The notes under the pieces were generated by a model. The model made no database searches, was not told the DNA's origin, and worked only from the letters and a program-made list of their open reading frames with translations. From Candidatus Aalborgicola bjergmarkensis (GTDB taxonomy: Bacteria > Pseudomonadota > Gammaproteobacteria > Burkholderiales > Burkholderiaceae_C), in the NCBI GenBank assembly GCA_016708725.1, contig JADJFE010000030.1:186001-250000 (forward strand): a stretch of DNA of 64,000 bases. The letters are read 5' to 3'. Shown in pieces: positions 25,566 to 34,873 of this stretch. Position numbers and translations under genes: made by a program. Position 1 is the first letter of the stretch. The number at the start of each line of letters is the position of its first letter.

Positions 25566-26159
25566 GTCTGCACGCCCCAGAGTCTTTGGGCATCCAGCAT
25601 CGGCTGGAAGGTTTTGATTCCCCGAACGCAAATGTAAGTGATTCAAACTCGCAAAAATCCGTCGGCAGAAGAGTGCAATATAAGACTCAAATTCATTTCC
25701 GTTCGGGGATTGTGGCAAGCCTGTGTTGAATGATTGGTTGCTGCGCCATGCCCGGCAGGCCCAGGGCAGCGGGTCGGCCAAAACCTTTGTCACAACCGAT
25801 GAGGATCATCGTGTGGTTGGCTACTTCAGTCTGACCGTTGGGCAGGTTGATGCCCTGGATGTCCCCGAGCGCATACGCAAGGGAATGGGGCAGTATCCTG
25901 TTCCGGTGGTGGTGTTGGCACGGCTGGCAATCTCTGTACGGCACCAGGGACGCGGTATCGGGCTGGGTCTCTTGCAAGATGCCATCCGCCGGACGATGCT
26001 GATTGCCGAACAAGCTGGTTCCGGGCGATGCTGGCGCACCCGCTCGACGAGGAAGCTGAACGGTTCTACACCCGGTTTGGCTTCATTGCCTCGCCGTTGC
26101 GCGCGCAGCAGTTGTTATTGCTGCTGAAAGATGCCCGCAACCTGGCAAAAAGAACGTGA
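25562..26159 (+). pseudogene. GNAT toxin (TacT-like), disrupted by a small insertion and a frameshift
   Basis: Joined from three frames, the sequence gives a GNAT toxin: MSLHAPESLGIQHRLEGFD, then CGKPVLNDWLLRHARQAQGS, the acetyl-CoA loop RHQGRGIGLGLLQDAIRR, and MLAHPLDEEAERFYTRFGF near the end. A 92-bp insertion after the GFD codons (25620-25711) shifts the frame and brings in a stop. A second defect near 26020 (GGTTCCGGGCG where GGTTTCCGGGCG restores the family sequence) shifts it again. The toxin cannot be made from one frame. Downstream bases read on to a stop at 26157-26159. Confidence 0.88.
25620..25708. mobile_element. 89-bp MITE-like insertion in the GNAT toxin gene
   Basis: The ends are 15-bp inverted repeats with one mismatch: CCCCGAACGCAAATG at the left and CATTTCCGTTCGGGG at the right. 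ATT appears on both sides (25617-25619 and 25709-25711), as a 3-bp target duplication would. Removing the element plus one ATT restores the codons for GFDCGKPVLNDW, which shows it is an insertion into a once intact gene. It encodes nothing and would need a transposase in trans. Confidence 0.82.
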
Positions 26160-26267
26160 GTCTTCGCGGTCGCGCAGCAGGTCTTGTACGGCCCTGGGGT
26201 GGGAGAAGACGTTTTTGTAGGCGGTGCGTGCCAAACGGCACATCTTCTAGTACATCGCTACGTTTTT

Positions 26268-26305
26268 GGAAGCTGCTCCCGCTTGATCCATGGGCGCTCT
26301 GGCTT
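26268..26305 (+). repeat. Dispersed repeat, copy 8
   Basis: AGCTGCTCCCGCTTGATCCA, then TGGGCGCTCTGGCTT. It faces copy 9 across about 105 bp. Confidence 0.65.
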
Positions 26306-26410
26306 GTTTTGGCATGCAAAAACGGCCCCTGGCGTGCCATGGAAGCTGGTTTGGGTCGAATGTGGGTGGATTTTGGCGTTGAAAAGACGTTTTTCAAGGC
26401 AAAAATTGCC

Positions 26411-26442
26411 TTGCAAGCCTTATGGAATAAGCGGGGGCAGCT
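26411..26442 (-). repeat. Dispersed repeat, copy 9
   Basis: Minus-strand reading AGCTGCCCCCGCTTATTCCA, then TAAGGCTTGCAA. It lies about 40 bp from the glmS stop. Confidence 0.7.
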
Positions 26443-26483
26443 CTGTAAAGTAGAGCAAATGGTGTTGAAGAAAAGCCCTCTCC

Positions 26484-28370
26484 CTACTCCACCGTCACGC
26501 TTTTTGCCAGGTTACGCGGTTTATCCACGTCGGTTTCGCGTGCGCAGGCGGTGTGGTAGGCCAGGAGTTGCAGTGGGACCACATGCAACAGAGGCGACAG
26601 CTCCCCGTAGTGCTCGGGCATGCGGATGACGTGCAGGCCTTCGCTGCTTTCGATGCGGCTATCGGCATCGGCCAGCACGTAGAGCACGCCGCCACGGGCG
26701 CGGACTTCGTGCATATTGCTCTTGAGTTTTTCCAGCAGGGCGTCGTTGGGGGCCACTGTGACCACCGGCATTTCGCTCGTGACCAGGGCCAGGGGGCCGT
26801 GCTTGAGTTCGCCTGCCGGATAGGCCTCGGCGTGGATATAGCTGATTTCCTTGAGTTTCAGGGCGCCTTCGAGGGCGATGGGGTAGTGCGGGCCACGGCC
26901 CAGGAACAGCGCGTTTTCCTTTTTGGCAAAGCCTTCGGACCAGGCGATGATCTGCGGCTCCAGCGCCAGCACGGTTTGCAAGGCGGCGGGCAGATGGCGC
27001 ATGGCCTTGAGGTGGCGCGCCTCTTCGGCAGCACGCAGGCGGCCCTTGATCTTGGCCAAGGTCAGTGTGAGCAGGAACAGCGCTGCGAGCTGGGTGGTGA
27101 AGGCCTTGGTGGAGGCAACGCCAATTTCAACCCCCGCACGGGTGACATACGCCAGGCTGCACTCACGCACCATGGCACTGGTGGCGACGTTGCAAATGGT
27201 CAGGGTGTGGTGCATGCCCAGTTTTTGCGCGTGGCGCAGCGCGGCCAGGGTGTCGGCGGTTTCACCGGACTGGCTGATGGTGATGACCAATGCTTTGGGG
27301 TTGGGCACCGATTCCCGGTAACGGTATTCGCTGGCGACTTCGACCTGGGTGGGAATTTTGGCAATGCTTTCCAGCCAGTACTTGGCCACGCAGGCGCTGT
27401 AGTAGCTGGTGCCGCAGGCCAGAATCAATACTGAATCGATTTGCGCAAAGATGTTTTCTGCGCGAGCGTTGGTTCCCGGCTGGTCGAACAGGTCGGCTGC
27501 AATGCCTTCCACGCCTTCGAGCGTGTCCGCAATCGCGCGCGGTTGTTCAAAAATTTCCTTTTGCATGTAATGGCGGTACGGACCTAATTCGGCCATGCCG
27601 CTGTGCGCGGTGACCGTTTTGACAGGGCGCGCTGTGTCGGTTGTGATACGGCGGTTTTTGTCCAGAATCTGGTAGCCACCCAATCGCACGTCGATCAAGT
27701 CGCCTTCTTCCAGATAGACAATCTGGTCCGTGACTCCCACTAAGGCCATGGCATCACTGGCCAGGAAATACTCGGCGGTTTCCTGGCCGATGCCCAGAAC
27801 CAGCGGCGAGCCCGCGCGTGCACCGACCAGCCGTTGCGGCTCGTCGCGGCAGAAAACGGCCAGGGCATAGGCGCCGCGCAATTGCGCCACGGCAGCCTGA
27901 AAAGCCTGGAACAAGTCGCCGGCATACAGGCTGTCAATCAGATGGGCGATGACTTCGGTATCGGTCTGGCTGGCAAATGCATAGCCTTTTGCCTGTAGAT
28001 CGGCGCGCAATTCTTCGTAATTTTCGATGATGCCGTTGTGTACCAGGGCAATGCGTCCGGGGCTGTCCGAGGCGTTGGCGCCGGGGCCGTGGCTGAAATG
28101 CGGGTGGGCGTTGCTGACAACGGGTGCGCCGTGGGTCGCCCAGCGGGTGTGTGCGATGCCCAGCGTGCCCTGAATTCCTTCGCTTGCAATCTGTTCAATC
28201 AGCTCCGCGACCCGTGAGGTGCTGCGGGTGCGTCGCAAACCCGATGGTTCCCCGGCAGCGTGCACTGCCACACCGCAGGAATCGTAGCCACGGTACTCCA
28301 GACGCTCCAGTCCCTGTGTCAGGATCGGAACGATGTTGCGACTTGATACGCCGCCGACAATGCCACACAT
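26484..28370 (-). CDS. glmS: Glutamine-fructose-6-phosphate aminotransferase (isomerising)
   Basis: The 628-aa enzyme makes glucosamine 6-phosphate for peptidoglycan and lipopolysaccharide. It starts MCGIVGGVSS with the nucleophilic Cys2, followed by LEYRGYDSCGVAV, AHTRWATHG and NAHPHF of the glutaminase domain. The two SIS sugar-isomerase domains follow (ACGTSYYSACVAKYWLE, ISQSGETADTLAALR, GRGPHYPIALEGALKLKEIS). The start at 28370 is fixed by GGGAGAG seven bases upstream and by the need for Cys2. A longer open frame exists but would bury the nucleophile. Confidence 0.96.
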   Translation of the reverse strand: MCGIVGGVSSRNIVPILTQGLERLEYRGYDSCGVAVHAAGEPSGLRRTRSTSRVAELIEQIASEGIQGTLGIAHTRWATHGAPVVSNAHPHFSHGPGANASDSPGRIALVHNGIIENYEELRADLQAKGYAFASQTDTEVIAHLIDSLYAGDLFQAFQAAVAQLRGAYALAVFCRDEPQRLVGARAGSPLVLGIGQETAEYFLASDAMALVGVTDQIVYLEEGDLIDVRLGGYQILDKNRRITTDTARPVKTVTAHSGMAELGPYRHYMQKEIFEQPRAIADTLEGVEGIAADLFDQPGTNARAENIFAQIDSVLILACGTSYYSACVAKYWLESIAKIPTQVEVASEYRYRESVPNPKALVITISQSGETADTLAALRHAQKLGMHHTLTICNVATSAMVRECSLAYVTRAGVEIGVASTKAFTTQLAALFLLTLTLAKIKGRLRAAEEARHLKAMRHLPAALQTVLALEPQIIAWSEGFAKKENALFLGRGPHYPIALEGALKLKEISYIHAEAYPAGELKHGPLALVTSEMPVVTVAPNDALLEKLKSNMHEVRARGGVLYVLADADSRIESSEGLHVIRMPEHYGELSPLLHVVPLQLLAYHTACARETDVDKPRNLAKSVTVE

Positions 28371-28555
28371 ACACACTCTCCCAAAATACGCAAAACCGCT
28401 GCCACATTGTATTTGGCCCATTTTGACTGCGGATGGGCTACCGGGACGCGGTTGGCATGAGAAAATGATCGGTTTTCGGGAATACAAGGGCCTCGCGCCC
28501 GCCAATCCCCTTCCCCCCAGACACCCTACACGACACAACATACTAGGAATTCGCC

Positions 28556-29660
28556 ATGGAAGCAGAACGCATCAACCTCATCGGCACGCAGCTCAATGAT
28601 CTGGGTGCGCGCACCCAGGCGCTACGGGGGTATCTTTGACTACGATGCCAAGACCGAGCGCTTGCGCACCGTCAACGCCTCACTGGAAGACCCCACCGTC
28701 TGGAATGACCCCAAGAAAGCCCAGGAATTAGGCCGGGAGAAAAAAGCGCTCGACGGCGTGGTGCTGACCCTGGGCGGTCTGACGCGCGATCTGTCCGACA
28801 ACCTCGAACTGTTCGAGATGTCCAAGGAGGATGGCGACCAGGCCGGTCTGATGACCATTGAAGCCGAGACGGCCAAGCTGGCCGCCATTGTTGAAGAGAT
28901 GGAATTCCGGCGCATGTTCAATAATCCAGCCGACCCGCTGCCGTGTTTTCTCGACATTCAAGCGGGTGCTGGTGGGACGGAAGCCTGTGACTGGGCCAGC
29001 ATGCTGCTGCGCCAGTACCTCAAATACGCCGAACGCAAAGGTTTCAAGACCACGATTGAAGACGAGACCCCCGGCGACACGGCGGGCATCAAGGGGGCAA
29101 CCATCAAGATCGAAGGCGAATATGCCTTTGGTCTCTTACGCACCGAAACCGGCGTGCACCGCCTGGTGCGCAAATCGCCCTTTGATTCGGCGGGCGGGCG
29201 CCACACCAGCTTTGCCAGCGTTTTTGTTTACCCGGAAATTGACGACTCCATCGAGATCGAGATCAACCCGGCGGATGTGCGGGTGGACACGTTCCGTGCC
29301 AGTGGCGCCGGTGGGCAGCACATCAATAAAACCGATTCGGCGGTGCGCCTGACGCACATTCCCACGGGAATCGTCGTGCAATGCCAGGACGGGCGCAGCC
29401 AGCACGGCAACCGCGATGTGGCCTGGAAACGCTTGCGCTCGCGCCTGTACGACTTTGAATTGCGCAAGCGCCAGGCCGAACAGCAAAAACTGGAGGACTC
29501 CAAGACCGATGTGGGTTGGGGGCACCAGATACGCAGTTATGTGCTGGACAACAGCCGCATCAAGGACTTGCGCACCAATGTCGAAGTGTCAGCCACGCAA
29601 AAAGTGCTCGATGGCGATCTGGACGTGTTCATCGAGGCCTCCCTGAAGCAAGGCGTGTAG
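28556..29660 (+). CDS. prfB: Peptide chain release factor 2 (programmed +1 frameshift)
   Basis: A short first frame (MEAERINLIGTQLNDLGART) ends at an in-frame TGA at 28637-28639; skipping one base joins it to the long frame that runs to 29660. The protein has the stop-reading SPF motif (KSPFDSAGGRHTS) and the catalytic GGQ (SGAGGQHINKTDSAVR). It releases peptides at UGA and UAA, and the frameshift autoregulates its own synthesis. An AGGAA site precedes the ATG at 28556. A tool that ignores recoding would begin the gene too late. Confidence 0.95.
28625..28640 (+). promoter_or_regulatory. prfB programmed frameshift site
   Basis: CGGGGGTATCTTTGAC holds the internal Shine-Dalgarno-like G run three bases before the slippery CTT, followed by the in-frame TGA and a C. 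This is the classic RF2 recoding site; it lowers RF2 synthesis when RF2 is abundant. Confidence 0.93.
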
Positions 29661-29665
29661 TACCA

Positions 29666-30337
29666 ATGATTGCAGCGCTCATTTTCGACATGGACGGCAC
29701 CATGGTCGATTCCATGCCCTGGCATGCCCAAAGCTGGGTCGCATTCACGCGCCGCTATGGCATGGAGGTCGATTTGCCCGACCTGATGCGCCGCACCAAT
29801 GGGCGCAATGGCCTGGAGTGCATGCGTGAAATCTTTCAGCGCGACATGCCCGACGAAGAAGCGCGCGCCCTGATTCACGAAAAGGAAGTGATTTACCGCA
29901 GCCTGTTTGCGCCGGTGTTTACCGAAGTGCAAGGTTTTCGCAGCTTTGCCGCCCACGCCCGGACACGAGGACTCAAGGTGGGCATTGGCACTGCAGGCGA
30001 TCAGGACAATATTGCGTTTGTGCTGCAAGGGCTGGCCATGCCCGAGCCGCCGCACGTGATCGTCGGTGGCGATGAAGGCCTGCCGGGCAAGCCCGATCCC
30101 GCCATCTTCCTGGAAGCGGCCCGACGCATGGGCGTGCCCCCAAAGGCGTGCATCGTGTTCGAGGATTCGCCTTTTGGCATTGAAGCGGCTGGGCGTGCGG
30201 GCATGCCTGCGGTTGCCATTTGCAGCAGCCACAGCGCGCAGCAACTGGCTGGCGCCCACGTCCTGGCCCACGTACCGAACTACACCGAACTATTACATTC
30301 AAAATTTCTGGAGAATCTGCATGTTGCCCCAGCGTGA
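29666..30337 (+). CDS. HAD-superfamily phosphatase (subfamily IA, beta-phosphoglucomutase-like)
   Basis: The 223-aa protein has HAD motif I DMDGTMVDSM, motif II around GIGTAGDQDN, motif III with the lysine in GLPGKPDPAIF, and motif IV in VFEDSPFGIEAA. The helical cap is between residues about 16 and 80. Such enzymes remove phosphate from small sugar phosphates or phosphoglycolate; the substrate is unknown. It starts five bases after prfB and overlaps the start of pepN by 17 bp, so the three genes look like one transcript. Confidence 0.86.
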   Translation: MIAALIFDMDGTMVDSMPWHAQSWVAFTRRYGMEVDLPDLMRRTNGRNGLECMREIFQRDMPDEEARALIHEKEVIYRSLFAPVFTEVQGFRSFAAHARTRGLKVGIGTAGDQDNIAFVLQGLAMPEPPHVIVGGDEGLPGKPDPAIFLEAARRMGVPPKACIVFEDSPFGIEAAGRAGMPAVAICSSHSAQQLAGAHVLAHVPNYTELLHSKFLENLHVAPA

Positions 30338-33074
30338 GAACGACAGCCCCGCAGCAATCATCCGTCGTGCCGACTACACGGCGCCCGCCTACCTGATTGA
30401 GTCCGTCCATCTGACATTTGATCTGGACCCGGCCAAGACACGGGTGCTCAACACCATGCGTTTGCGCCGCAATCCGGCGGTTGCCGCACAGGCACTCAAA
30501 CTCGATGGCGAAGCACTCAACCTGTCACGGGTGTTAGTCAATGGCCGGGGTACCTCGTTTCGGACCGAGGCCACACGGCTGGTACTGGAACACCTGCCAT
30601 CCGGCGAGGAAATATTCGAGCTGGAAATATTCAGTACCTGCGAACCCATCAAAAATACCAGCTTGACGGGTTTGTACGTCAGCAACGGCTCCTTCTTTAC
30701 CCAGTGCGAGGCGGAAGGGTTTCGGCGCATCACCTACTTTCTGGATCGCCCGGACGTGATGGCCAGCTTCAGCGTGACATTGCGCGCCAACAAGGCCAGA
30801 TACCCGGTCCTGCTTTCCAACGGCAATCTGGTGGAAGAAGGCGATCTGGAGGATGGGCGGCACTATGCCAAATGGGTTGATCCGCACAAGAAACCCTGCT
30901 ATCTCTTTGCCCTGGTTGCCGGTCAGTTGGTCGCGCGCGAGCAGCGCATCACCACGCGCAGTGGCACGCAGCATCTGTTGCAGGTTTTTGTGCGCCCCGG
31001 CGATCTGGACAAGACCGAACACGCCATGCGCTCCCTGATGGCGGCCATTGCCTGGGACGAAGCCCGTTTTGGCTTGCCACTGGACCTGGAGCGCTTCATG
31101 ATCGTGGCCACCAGCGACTTCAACATGGGCGCCATGGAAAACAAGGGCCTCAATATCTTCAACACCAAGTACGTGCTGGCCAACGCCGCCACGGCCACCG
31201 ACACCGATTTTGCCAATATCGAAAGCGTGGTCGGGCATGAATACTTCCACAACTGGACCGGCAACCGCATCACCTGTCGGGACTGGTTCCAGCTCAGTCT
31301 GAAAGAGGGCCTGACCGTATTTCGGGACCAGGAATTCTCGCAGGACCTGTGCACCCGCCCTTCTGCACGCGCGGTCAAGCGCATCGAGGACGTGCGTGTG
31401 CTGCGCACCGTCCAGTTTCCCGAAGACGCAGGCCCCATGGCACATCCGGTACGGCCCGACAGCTATCTTGAAATCAACAATTTTTACACCGTCACCATCT
31501 ACGAAAAAGGTGCCGAAGTCGTGCGCATGATGCAAACCCTGGTCAGCCAGGAGCCTTCGGACCCTTCGGGTCGCGCGGGATTTGCCAAAGGTATGGCGCT
31601 GTACTTCGCGCGTTTCGACGGCCAGGCGGTCACCTGCGATGACTTTGCGCAATGCATTGCCGATGCCAACCCCGACTCGGCCCTGGCCCGGCTGTTGCCG
31701 CAATTCAAGCACTGGTACAGCCAGGCGGGCACACCGCGTGTGGCGGCGCGCGGCACCTTTGATGCGCAGCAGCACACCTATACGCTGAACTTCAGCCAGA
31801 GTTGTGCGGCGACTCCCGGGCAAGCGGCCAAGGAAGCCTTCGTCATTCCCATCAGCCTAGGCTTAGTCGGCAGCACGGACGGCCAGCCCATCCCCTTACA
31901 CGTCCAGGGCCAGGATCAGGGCACTGGAAGCGGCGGCGCAGACTCGCACCTGTTCGTGTTGACGCAAGACCACGATGCCATCACCTTCACCCACGTCACA
32001 CAGGCGCCAGTGCCATCCATCTTGCGCGGCTTCTCGGCCCCGGTGATCCTGGACTACAACTACAGCGATGCCCAGCTCCTGACCTTGCTCGCCCACGACG
32101 GCGACCCCTTTAACCGCTGGGAAGCCGGGCAACGTCTGGCCTTGCGCTGTGCTCTTGAATTAATAGCTGCTCCCGCACATTCCACGGGGCCTGCACGGCT
32201 AAATTATGCATATATCCACGCCATGCGAACGCTGCTGCGCCACCCCACGCTGGACCCGGCTTTCAAGGAGCTGGTGCTCACGCTGCCATCGGAGACCTAT
32301 ATCGCCGAACAACTGGAGACGGTGGACCCGCAGCAGATCCATGCCGTGCGCGAGGCCATGCGTTTGCAACTGGCAACCGAGCTGTATGCCGATTGGGAGT
32401 GGGCCTTTGCCACCCATCAGGATACAAACACCTACCAGAGCGATGCCACCTCGGCAGGACGGCGCGCACTGTCCGGTCTTGCTTTAGGCTTTTTGTGCCT
32501 GGCAGCTGCGCAAACAAACCCATCAAACAACGCGGTCTGGCCGGGCAAAGCCTTGCAGCATTTCAAGGATGCCCGCAACATGACGGATCGCTCGAACGCC
32601 TTGCAGGCCCTGGTTGGTTGCGGGCACGAGCTGGCGGATATTGCTCTGGCGCGCTTTCATGCGCTGTACAAAGACGATTCGCTGGTGCTGGACAAGTGGT
32701 TCGCGCTGCAAGCAGGCGCCCCGGATCGCAACGGCCATGTCCTGCCGGTGGTTCGCCGGCTTCTGGCGCACCCCGACTTCAACATCCGCAACCCCAACCG
32801 GGCGCGCAGCGTGATCTTCAGCTACTGCAGCGCCAATCCCGGCGGCTTTCACCGCCGTGACGCTGCGGGCTATGTGTTCTGGAGCGAGTGTTTGCTGGAA
32901 CTCGACGGCATCAATCCGCAAGTCGCCGCCCGTCTGGCCCGCGCCATGGACCGCTGGAAACGCCTGGCCGAACCCTACCGCAGCGCCGCTGGCGAAGCCC
33001 TGGCGCGGGTGGCTGCCAGAGCGGATCTGAGCACCGACGTGCGCGAGGTCATCGACCGCGCCCTGGCCGATTAG
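30321..33074 (+). CDS. pepN: Aminopeptidase N (M1 family)
   Basis: The 917-aa zinc metallopeptidase removes N-terminal amino acids from peptides. The substrate motif GAMEN is at about residue 270 and the zinc site HEYFHNWTGNRITCRDWFQ (HExxH with the distal Glu in SLKEG) at about 306. The long helical C-terminal domain of the PepN type is complete. GGAG lies before the ATG at 30321. Codons for residues about 614-627 are made of dispersed repeat copy 10, giving LIAAPAHSTGPARLN; the frame stays open, so the enzyme tolerates the addition. The start overlaps the upstream HAD gene. Confidence 0.93.
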   Translation: MLPQRENDSPAAIIRRADYTAPAYLIESVHLTFDLDPAKTRVLNTMRLRRNPAVAAQALKLDGEALNLSRVLVNGRGTSFRTEATRLVLEHLPSGEEIFELEIFSTCEPIKNTSLTGLYVSNGSFFTQCEAEGFRRITYFLDRPDVMASFSVTLRANKARYPVLLSNGNLVEEGDLEDGRHYAKWVDPHKKPCYLFALVAGQLVAREQRITTRSGTQHLLQVFVRPGDLDKTEHAMRSLMAAIAWDEARFGLPLDLERFMIVATSDFNMGAMENKGLNIFNTKYVLANAATATDTDFANIESVVGHEYFHNWTGNRITCRDWFQLSLKEGLTVFRDQEFSQDLCTRPSARAVKRIEDVRVLRTVQFPEDAGPMAHPVRPDSYLEINNFYTVTIYEKGAEVVRMMQTLVSQEPSDPSGRAGFAKGMALYFARFDGQAVTCDDFAQCIADANPDSALARLLPQFKHWYSQAGTPRVAARGTFDAQQHTYTLNFSQSCAATPGQAAKEAFVIPISLGLVGSTDGQPIPLHVQGQDQGTGSGGADSHLFVLTQDHDAITFTHVTQAPVPSILRGFSAPVILDYNYSDAQLLTLLAHDGDPFNRWEAGQRLALRCALELIAAPAHSTGPARLNYAYIHAMRTLLRHPTLDPAFKELVLTLPSETYIAEQLETVDPQQIHAVREAMRLQLATELYADWEWAFATHQDTNTYQSDATSAGRRALSGLALGFLCLAAAQTNPSNNAVWPGKALQHFKDARNMTDRSNALQALVGCGHELADIALARFHALYKDDSLVLDKWFALQAGAPDRNGHVLPVVRRLLAHPDFNIRNPNRARSVIFSYCSANPGGFHRRDAAGYVFWSECLLELDGINPQVAARLARAMDRWKRLAEPYRSAAGEALARVAARADLSTDVREVIDRALAD
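32163..32200 (+). repeat. Dispersed repeat, copy 10, inside pepN
   Basis: ATAGCTGCTCCCGCACATTC, then a GGGGCCTGCACGGCT tail. It lies wholly within the pepN coding sequence and keeps the frame open. Confidence 0.8.
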
Positions 33075-33107
33075 GCCGTATCCGACCATATAACCATTAA
33101 AACCAAC

Positions 33108-34661
33108 CTATGGCACATCTCGAAAGGCGCTTTCAATCGCCTGCAAGATCGCATCCCAGATACCCGGTTCGGTGAGTATCGGAGTCTCTTTGGCCAACGC
33201 ATGGGAAAGCTTACCCCGGTTGGCCTCTACCGATCGAATGATTCTGTCAATCTGCATGTCGGGCATTTCGATGATGTCTTTTATCGCTGCCCTTGCCTGG
33301 GCATGGCTGCGCAGGTAGCGGGACTCCTCACGCATATCCTCGCGAATCGTGCGATCCAGTGCATGGGCCAAATAGATGACGTGCCGTGTCAGATCCAGAT
33401 TGCGCCAAGCTGGTCGCGCGATGTCATCGCCACGAAACACGAAATTTGAACGTATGCCATCCGGATAAGTGGCGTAGGTTGGTGCAAACGCATAATGCCC
33501 AGCCAGAGCACCCATCAGCGGACGCGAAATTTCGTCGAGAATCTGATCGTAGGAGCGGCGTTCAGCCTGGTCACTTGTAATCAGTGAGGAAACCGGCAAG
33601 ATCATCGGATTCTTCACGGCCCCGTCACGTCGCAAAATGTCGTTAATCAGAAAACGATGCACACGCCCGTTTCCATCGGCCATTGGATGGATGTACACAA
33701 ATCCGAATGCCGCAACAGCGCTGCGCATTACTGCGGACTGCCCCTGCGTGCGCTCCAGGAAGGTGATCAAACCATCGAGCATGGCACGTATGTCTTCGGC
33801 GGGTGGCGCGATGTAGTGGACGATCTCTTGATAGCGCACGATCTCGCCGATAAACACCGGTGATTGGCGAATGCCAAACTGCTGCAATGTTGTTCGTTTG
33901 CCCAGGATTTCAGATTGCAGCTGCGTCAGCGTTGTTGGATCAAGAGGCCATGACCCCTGGCCAGTGCGACGCGCCAGCACGTCGGCAAACCGTTGGATAC
34001 GATCAGATTGATTAGCCTCGCCTTCAAGCGCAAAACTGGATTTGCTCTCACGTAGCGTCATCCAGACCGCCGAGCGCATCAATAATTCTTCGCCAAACTC
34101 CAGCGCCAGTTCGTGAATCAGGCCCGGCACATCCACAGCCATCGCTTTCAGCGACTCACTGGTTTTTCGGATCACCGGGCAAAAAGCCCGCGTACCTGGC
34201 AGGTTGTCCCGTATGCGCCAGCGTCGGTTGGGAACTGATTTTCCCGGCGAAGCCGCCACGAGCCGTTGATCATCAATGGCATCGATGTAACCGCCAGCAA
34301 TTTCTGTTTCGATGTCCAGTTCCCGTCCCGTGAGGACTTCGAACAGGAATCCAGCGCGCCGGGCGTATTGGCCACTTGGCTCGTTGGCGATCCAGTCCAC
34401 CAATTCCTGCGGTTCGATCTTTTTGAACAAGCGCGACAGCAATTCCAGGTGAGGCACCTCGTGCTTGAGGTGGAAAGTCAGATGGCCATGCAAGGTCGCA
34501 CTCGGGCGCATACTTTCCACGAAGGTCTCGGTCATGATGCCCTCGACCACATGGCTTGCGCGACGACCACCGATGCAGCTGATCACAGGCAGCGGCATGA
34601 CAAGCTCAATGTCGTAATGCACTGCCAGCCATGCTCCGCCAACCAATTGTTTCGTCTTCAT
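33108..34661 (-). CDS. Fic-domain protein (predicted AMPylator, class II)
   Basis: The 517-aa protein has the Fic active-site motif HPMADGNGRVHRF (His at about residue 325), matching HxFx(D/E)GNGRxxR except for Met in place of Phe. The inhibitory motif S-x3-E-G (SFALEG, about 209-214) lies N-terminal to it, as in class II Fic proteins whose own helix blocks ATP. Such enzymes move AMP or a related group onto target proteins. The C-terminal region has a DNA-binding-like helical end. The ATG at 34661 was chosen; an upstream TTG adds 16 residues. It is a single gene with no separate antitoxin. Confidence 0.85.
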   Translation of the reverse strand: MKTKQLVGGAWLAVHYDIELVMPLPVISCIGGRRASHVVEGIMTETFVESMRPSATLHGHLTFHLKHEVPHLELLSRLFKKIEPQELVDWIANEPSGQYARRAGFLFEVLTGRELDIETEIAGGYIDAIDDQRLVAASPGKSVPNRRWRIRDNLPGTRAFCPVIRKTSESLKAMAVDVPGLIHELALEFGEELLMRSAVWMTLRESKSSFALEGEANQSDRIQRFADVLARRTGQGSWPLDPTTLTQLQSEILGKRTTLQQFGIRQSPVFIGEIVRYQEIVHYIAPPAEDIRAMLDGLITFLERTQGQSAVMRSAVAAFGFVYIHPMADGNGRVHRFLINDILRRDGAVKNPMILPVSSLITSDQAERRSYDQILDEISRPLMGALAGHYAFAPTYATYPDGIRSNFVFRGDDIARPAWRNLDLTRHVIYLAHALDRTIREDMREESRYLRSHAQARAAIKDIIEMPDMQIDRIIRSVEANRGKLSHALAKETPILTEPGIWDAILQAIESAFRDVP

Positions 34662-34704
34662 GCGCCCATTGTGCTCAAAAATGCTCTTTGGTGCGCAAAT
34701 TCTT

Positions 34705-34735
34705 TTCAATTTTCGGTCAATTGCTCAAAATTGAA
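34705..34735. promoter_or_regulatory. AT-rich palindrome upstream of the Fic gene
   Basis: TTCAATTTT (34705-34713) and AAAATTGAA (34727-34735) form a perfect 9-bp dyad around a 13-bp spacer that itself holds CAATTG. It lies about 44 bp upstream of the Fic start. An operator or promoter role is only inferred. Confidence 0.4.
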
Positions 34736-34752
34736 CAATGCCATCACCAGCG

Positions 34753-34855
34753 TTAGCGCGTGCCGACAACTCCCACTTCAACCCGGCGATCAGGCTGCAA
34801 ACACGCAACCAGCGCCTTGGTGACTTTAGTGCCCTTGTAGTCACCGGGCTTCGTC
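34753..34855 (-). pseudogene. Duplicated 3' end of the OmpA-like gene
   Basis: About 103 bp match the end of the gene at 35807, with roughly six differences by eye, in the same direction and frame. They encode TKPGDYKGTKVTKALVACLQ and then PDRRVEVGVVGTR before a stop. The two copies flank the TPR gene as direct repeats. Confidence 0.82.
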
Positions 34856-34873
34856 GCTAGAGACTGATTTTGC

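Larger units (their letters stand above)
26160..26483. other. 324-bp stretch without a recognisable gene
   Basis: Only dispersed repeat copies 8 and 9, in opposite orientations, stand out here. Open frames exist on both strands, but none has a ribosome site or a familiar sequence. AAGACGTTTTTG and AAGACGTTTTTC (near 26206 and 26381) suggest older local duplication. Confidence 0.5.

Noticed and set aside
30534..31823. 429-codon minus-strand frame
   Set aside because: It is antisense to pepN, whose catalytic motifs fall in the same stretch.
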